Assembly: GCA_019096155.1 (NCBI GenBank)
Contig: JAHCVI010000001.1
Span: 11,036,001-11,100,000 of the forward strand
Direction: 5' to 3'
From: Staphylotrichum longicolle
Lineage: Eukaryota > Ascomycota > Sordariomycetes > Sordariales > Chaetomiaceae
DNA length: 64,000 nt
The translations under genes were made by a program, and so were the position numbers. Below, one piece after another: positions 58,608 through 64,000 of this stretch (positions are counted from its first letter, which is position 1; every line of letters begins with the position of its first letter). The notes under the pieces were generated by a model, which saw only the letters and a list, made by a program, of their open reading frames with translations, was not told the DNA's origin and made no database searches.

Positions 58608-60817
58608 ATGGCTCCTTCCAGCCGTCACTCCAGTAATCTGGGCCAGATTATCGAATACATTCCAGGTATGTCGCAGAGTTTGCGAAGCCGCCCTTTGCCC
58701 CCTTGATCGCATGCACAATGCGTTCGCGAGTGTTTGTTGTTGTTCTGTTTCTTGGCCCCTGTCAACAATGAGCCAGAGTCATGTTGCTATTCAATATGCC
58801 TTCACCTCAAATCATCTCTTTACAGTGCTGACCGTTGCAGACCGCCTCTATCTTGCATCCTACGTCGAAACTCCCGATGCCAACACTCTGTTCCCCTACC
58901 CTGATCCCGCTCCGCGGTCGCCGAGCAAGAGGTCGCAACGGTCACTCGAATCCACGACCCCGGCTCCCCAGCACAAGCAGCCCTTCTACTTCACAGTAGA
59001 CGACACTCTTCTCTACAATGCCTTCCATCACGACTTTGGCCCGCTGCACATCGGCCACCTCTACCGCTTTGCTCTGCAGTTTCACGAGATTTTGGGCGCC
59101 AAGGAGAACAAGGATCGGCCGATTGTCTTTTGGAGCAGAGCCGACCCGCGCAGTATGTTTCCCCTGTGCTCGCTGACTGGTCTGGCGCAGTGCTGTTGCT
59201 GACAACGACGATCTAGGCCGCGCCAATGCCTCCTGCCTGCTGGCTTGCTACATGGTCCTGATCCAGTCGTGGCCTCCTCACCTGGCCCTCGCACCGGTTG
59301 CCCAGGTCGACCCGCCGCTGATGCCCTTCAGAGACGCTGGCTATAGTCAAGCAGACTATGGTATCACAGTGCAGGATGTCGTTTATGGTGTTTGGAAAGC
59401 CAAGGAGGAGGGCTGCTGCGTCTTGGAGACCTTTGACCTTGACGAGTACGAGCGCTTTGAGCGGGTTGAGCAGGGCGACTTCAACTGGATTACTCCCCAC
59501 TTCCTCGCCTTTGCCTCGCCCCAGAGCACACCATCCGCTCGCACACCCGAGGGATCTGAGGCCTGGAAAGCCCTGCCAAAGACGCTGCCTGCGGTCGATG
59601 CGCACCCCACGCTTGCGCAGCCCTTCAAGAACGTCCTCAATCATTTTACTGAGCGAAACATTGGGCTCGTGGTGCGGCTCAACTCTGTTCTCTACGATGC
59701 CTCGTACTTTGAGGCCCTTGGCATCCAGCACATCGACATGATCTTCGAGGACGGCACATGCCCGCCCTTGTCCATGGTGCGCAAGTTCATCCGCATGGCG
59801 CACGAAATGATCACGGTCAAGAAGAAGGGGATTGCCGTTCACTGCAAGGCTGGCCTGGGCCGCACAGGATGCTTGATCGGTGCGTACCTGATCTACCGGC
59901 ACGGCTTCACTGCGAACGAGATCATCTCGTACATGCGCTTCATGCGTCCGGGCATGGTCGTCGGCCCTCAGCAGCATTGGCTCCACCTGAACCAGGGAAC
60001 CTTCCGGGAATGGTGGGTTGAGGAGCGCCTCGAGCGCAAGTTGCGCAAGGAGGCAGCCCTCGCGGCCGCCGCTGCCCAGTCCAACGGCAACCACCAGCCC
60101 AGCACACCCATCCGCGCCATGCAAAAGACTCATCTTGGACGGAGTGCTAGCAAGAACGGCACGTCGACGCCTCCCAACAGGGGATCTGTGCGGACACCAC
60201 TCGGTGAGATCGACCAGGATCGTGGCCGTGACAGCAACATCGGCGTGCAGGAGGACTACCTGCCGGCGCCGACACCAGGCCAGCCACGGAAGACCCAACG
60301 AAGCGCCGTCGACCGTCATCACCCATACAGCCGTAGCACAAACGCGGTGCCAACGGTTGAGGAGGAGTGCGGTGTGGAGCAAGAGGTCCAGACGGAAATC
60401 ACCTCGATGCACCGTTCACGAGGCAACGAGTCCGACGAGGAATTGCATCTGCGCATGCGCTCGCACCGCAAGGCCTCCGCCTCCCTCTCGCCGGACCGCC
60501 GTGAGCGGTCAGTGAGCCACCAAACCACGACTACGACGACCACCACCTACCAGGTTATTGACAATGACGCGTCCAACGACATTGAGAACCTCGGCATGTC
60601 TAGCGCAAAGACAAAGTCGTACGACCAAGTCCAACGCGCCACTTCCGCCTCGGGCGTCCTGACCAAGGTCCGCGGCGCCAGCAGCTCTCCCAAGCGTGCT
60701 GCCGCTGCCGGTGCCGTCCGGGAAGCTGGTGTTCGCAAGACTAGCGGCCGGGTTGGGAGCGTCGGGAACGTCTCGCCGGTCGCGGCCACAGCGCGGAAGA
60801 TCAGCGGAGTGCATTAA
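58608..60817 (+). CDS. CDC14: Cdc14-type dual-specificity protein phosphatase
   Basis: Three exons (58608-58665, 58841-59152 and 59217-60817) give 656 aa. The N-terminal (A) domain begins near IIEYIPDRLYLASYVETP and includes FYFTVDDTLLYNAFHHDFGPLHIGHLYRF and ANASCLLACYMVLIQSWPPH. The catalytic (B) domain has the phosphatase loop CKAGLGRTG with Cys333, preceded by the WPD-equivalent region around IFEDGTCPP, and followed by MRPGMVVGPQQHWLHLNQ, a Cdc14 signature. The ~260-residue tail is disordered, basic and Ser/Thr-rich, with several SP and TP sites of the kind that Cdk phosphorylates, and a poly-Thr run (about TTTTTTTT). Cdc14 opposes Cdk1 in mitotic exit, septation and repair; in filamentous fungi it supports septation. 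This is family knowledge. The start is the ATG closest to the conserved domain. Confidence 0.96.
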
Positions 60818-63800
60818 TTCTGCAACGACAAGATCATGTTGCCTTCGCATTATGCCTTCTTACGACGAGCCTGATATCCGGCGTTGACGAGTTATGACGA
60901 TATGACACACAGCACTTGTGTTAGCCGCTGATGACGCCACCGCATTGTCTGTTGTTGGTTTATACAAGCTGGATGCTGCATGCCTGGCGTTGCTGGAAAA
61001 CGGAAAGGGCTTTCTTCTTGCTCCCTGGTTGCGAAGAGGGGTTTATGGGTTTCTCACGGGTTGTTCGGAGCGCGCGTTCATTATATCGCATATAATGCAT
61101 GCATCTTCTGGCAAGAATCTGTTTTTACCTCGGCCTCTTTTGGTCTTTCCGACCGTTCTGGTCTACTCTGGCGGCCCTCCTGCCTACCTTCTCTGCCCTC
61201 ACCTCCAGCGGTGATTCGCAGTGCGGTGGATGGGTTTGTGGTGGGATGAGGGAGGGCTACTGGTCACTGGTCGAAACGGACAAGGACGAACGAAAGGAAG
61301 GGGGTGTTGTTTCACTTTGGCTTTTGATTGGGAGTTATGTGGATGTTGTTGGCGTAATGGGCTTTCCGTCATCATCGCTTTGGTTGTTTGGGATGGGGTC
61401 TTTGGAGACATCCCGCGGGGTTTGGCTGTTGTGACGCTTGTTGGTTTTGACTACACTGCATTTTTTGATGTCTTGTTGGGGATACAGTATAGCATTTGAA
61501 GTTTAGCTCCTCTCTTGGGTTGTAGCAATACAAGAGTATGAGGTCATCGTGGGCTTGCCTTGCAAGTTGCTTTTGCCCTGCCTTCATGTCGGGCCATTCA
61601 CAAGTGCTGTTCTCATTTGGGATTCCCCATCGCTGACCCCCACCGTTGCCTCAAGGCGAGTCACTTCCTGTTCGCATTTGCGGATTACTGCAACAATGGA
61701 ACGACCGCAGGCCGGCTCCGTCCGAGCGATGGTCGCGCAGACGCACAGCCTCATATGCCATCACCAACTGCATCGGCATGGAGGTGTACGAGCCCCCAGT
61801 TCTGGCGGTGTTGAAAATGGGAGTTATCCGCCCGGTCCCGAAGCGTGGTCAGCATGGGAGCCACACCCGGCGACGGGAAATCATGTGAGTTGGAAAAGTC
61901 GTGGGATGGGACATTGTTGACACGGTCTCTTCTGCACGCTCAAGAGACTGTGCCATCTCGACAAGATTCGACTTGGTGAATGCTGAAGATGTTCGGGCCC
62001 TGCACCGCCGCTCCGACCCTTGTAACAACAGCTTTCCGGTACCGGGTCCCCGGGACCGAGCCAGGAAAAGGCCGGGCAACCGGCTTGGAGCACCCCCCAC
62101 AGCCTATCAGGGCGCGACCCAGACACGGAGGCCTGCGTAAGGCCGCGAGGCTGATCTCTCATGACATGTTGCCGAAGGGCGGGGCCAAGGTGAGTGTCAC
62201 AGCGCAATGCGACATTCCGATGCGCTGCCTGCCGGAATGACTTGGGTCTGAGGATGTTTGCGATGCGGGTCTTGAGGTGACACCAACGTTATCGACATCC
62301 CATCAGGACCTCCCAGCTCACGCACACTACCCCCCCCCCCCCCCCCTTGACGTCAGGGTCACATCCAACCCTCCGCCGCCCCTATTGAATACGTTCCTCG
62401 AGTATGAGCCGGAGGGATCTCGGGCGCTCCCGCGAGGCACGGACTGAGGAACAGCACGCCCTGGCAAATGGCCAAAAGGGAGCGGAAGATCACGTCCCAA
62501 CCATCACCAACCCCCTACATGCAGTGCTTGTGGCATGTGATTCCAAGAGCGAGAGGAAAAGGAGGTATGCATCTCGCAAATAGCATGCTCAGAGATTCGG
62601 TTCGAGACGGTCATTGGCTCTCCAGTTTCCAGAACTCTGGATGACTCTTATTTCGGCTGCACAGTTCTTACGGCGCAGGGCGTCTCACCCCCCTGAATGA
62701 GGCAGGCAAAAGGGGGTCGGTCAAAGAGCAACAGGTCTGAGGGCTGCGATTGGCGCAAAACAATATTCAGCCATTTGGCCGCACCCGAGAGTCAAAACAG
62801 GTGCCCCCCACTTGACAGTATGTCAGGTAGGTTTACAGTGGGAGAGATTGATCAAAGGAGAGGGGTAATGGCAGGGTGACAATCGGTCAGGAAAGGGGAC
62901 AGTCAGTGTCGACCGTCTTCTACCGCGATAAGTTAAAGCAACAGCGAGTCTGTGACACAGTCCGTTGTCGGCCGGCCCATCTATGGCCAGAGGCCGGAGT
63001 CATCACGTCGTCTCTGAGGCGCCGCTGATATCACCTAAAATTCATTCCACCGTGAACAAACAGCTTGAAATTGAAACCAACATGGCTCGACTGAAGCCCT
63101 GGAAGCAAGGGGGTGCACCGGTGATGGTTGGATTCCAATGGCGCCAACGGCGGTTGGCCTTCCTGTTAGCCAGTGTCGCAACGAGGCGAGGTTTCCTGGC
63201 TGTACAGTTACTGCTCCTCTGTTAGTTTCTCCAAGCGACTCATCGAACTGTGAGCGTGGTGGTCGCAGAAAGGCCATGGCCTCCACAGCCCCGGCTGTCA
63301 CTCGACTGGGATGATCTGCAGCGTGACAAATTTAGGCAACTGACGGGTGTAAGGGCTATCGCTGCAGACTTCCCGAAGGCTTGGGTGTGGAACAGGCGGG
63401 AGATCGAGGGAGAACATCATGGGATGAACGGCCAGTTCTGTGGCCGCGATCCAGGCGGGGCGAAGCAGTTCGACCAAAGCAGCAAAAGTCGAGAACGGCA
63501 AGAACAACCTTGGAAGCAAGACTTGGACATGGCCGCAGAAAGCGGCCGCCTCCACCATTTATAAAAGGTGAGACGAGCCAATCGAGTGTGGCGTTGCACA
63601 AGGCGGATTCCCTCCCACAACCTTCATCAACGGCAAGGCGGACAAGGTCCAAAGAAGGAACCGCAGGGCTGAGGTTCCACCGCGCATCGAACCCAATCGG
63701 CACCCCCTGTGATCTTGTGGCGGAGTGGCTGCACGGGCCATCCGGGGTATTGGTGGCCTGGAAAACGGGCCTGGCTGAGGCTGCCGCAGCCTAGGCGGGC

Positions 63801-64000
63801 AAGCAAGTGCAACCTCAATGGATCAAACTTCGCACACGACATGAGCAGAGAGTACAGCATCACTCGGGGCGTCCTCAATCCAGGCAGATGCCACCATGTA
63901 AGGTAGCCAACCTATCTTACTGGGCCCAGATGCTGAGCACTGGCAGTTCAGGTTCCGGGTTGCTTCGCCATCCCAGGCGCTTGTTGGGTTCCATGGTGCC
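60818..64000. other. 3.2-kb region without a recognisable gene
   Basis: The first few hundred bases are the CDC14 3' flank, with T-rich stretches near 61100-61500. A C17 run is at 62330-62346. The longest open frame (63381-63794, plus) shows no motif. No tRNA or transposon feature was found; the next gene probably lies beyond the window. Confidence 0.5.
62330..62346. repeat. Homopolymer run, C17
   Basis: Seventeen consecutive C residues in non-coding sequence; the length may be inexact in the assembly. Confidence 0.8.

Overview
The window is from the nuclear genome of a filamentous ascomycete. The genes carry short spliceosomal introns (about 55-170 nt, GT...AG), coding exons are rich in G or C at third positions, and the gene families (Zn2Cys6 regulator, fungal TfdA/TauD-like dioxygenase, Mep-type ammonium transporter, ISC1, CDC14) are fungal. 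The protein styles fit Sordariomycetes, probably Sordariales; that placement is inference from remembered family resemblance, not from a search.

Layout, left to right. A large protein of unknown function (minus) runs off the left edge. Divergent from it is an OSH6/OSH7-type lipid transfer protein (plus, 8 exons). Next come a membrane-anchored alpha/beta hydrolase (minus), a Mep1/3-type ammonium transporter (minus), a CRT10-like protein (minus), a GH5 type II membrane glycosidase (minus) and a seven-helix receptor-like protein (minus). A 13-kb stretch without a recognisable gene follows (24488-37516). After it lie a TfdA/TauD-family dioxygenase (minus) and a Zn2Cys6 protein whose first coding exon seems to be the ATG alone (minus). 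After another 5.8-kb gap come a protein-kinase-like gene broken by two nearby frameshifts (plus), ISC1-type phospholipase C (minus), a WDR5/Swd3-like WD40 protein with an RS-repeat N terminus (plus), a tiny two-exon PCC1 (minus) and CDC14 phosphatase (plus). The last 3.2 kb has nothing I can call.

Exon models were built by hand by joining frames at GT...AG sites where phase and family-like protein sequence agreed. Coding coordinates should be good to a base or two, but untranslated regions are unknown. I found no convincing tRNA, rRNA, CRISPR array, transposase, reverse transcriptase or strongly AT-rich RIP-like block. The genes look like independent housekeeping and accessory loci, not a metabolic cluster. 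The features most worth follow-up are the 13-kb gap with two unusually long open frames, the start-codon-only exon, the double frameshift in the kinase-like gene and the RS domain on the COMPASS-type WD40 protein.
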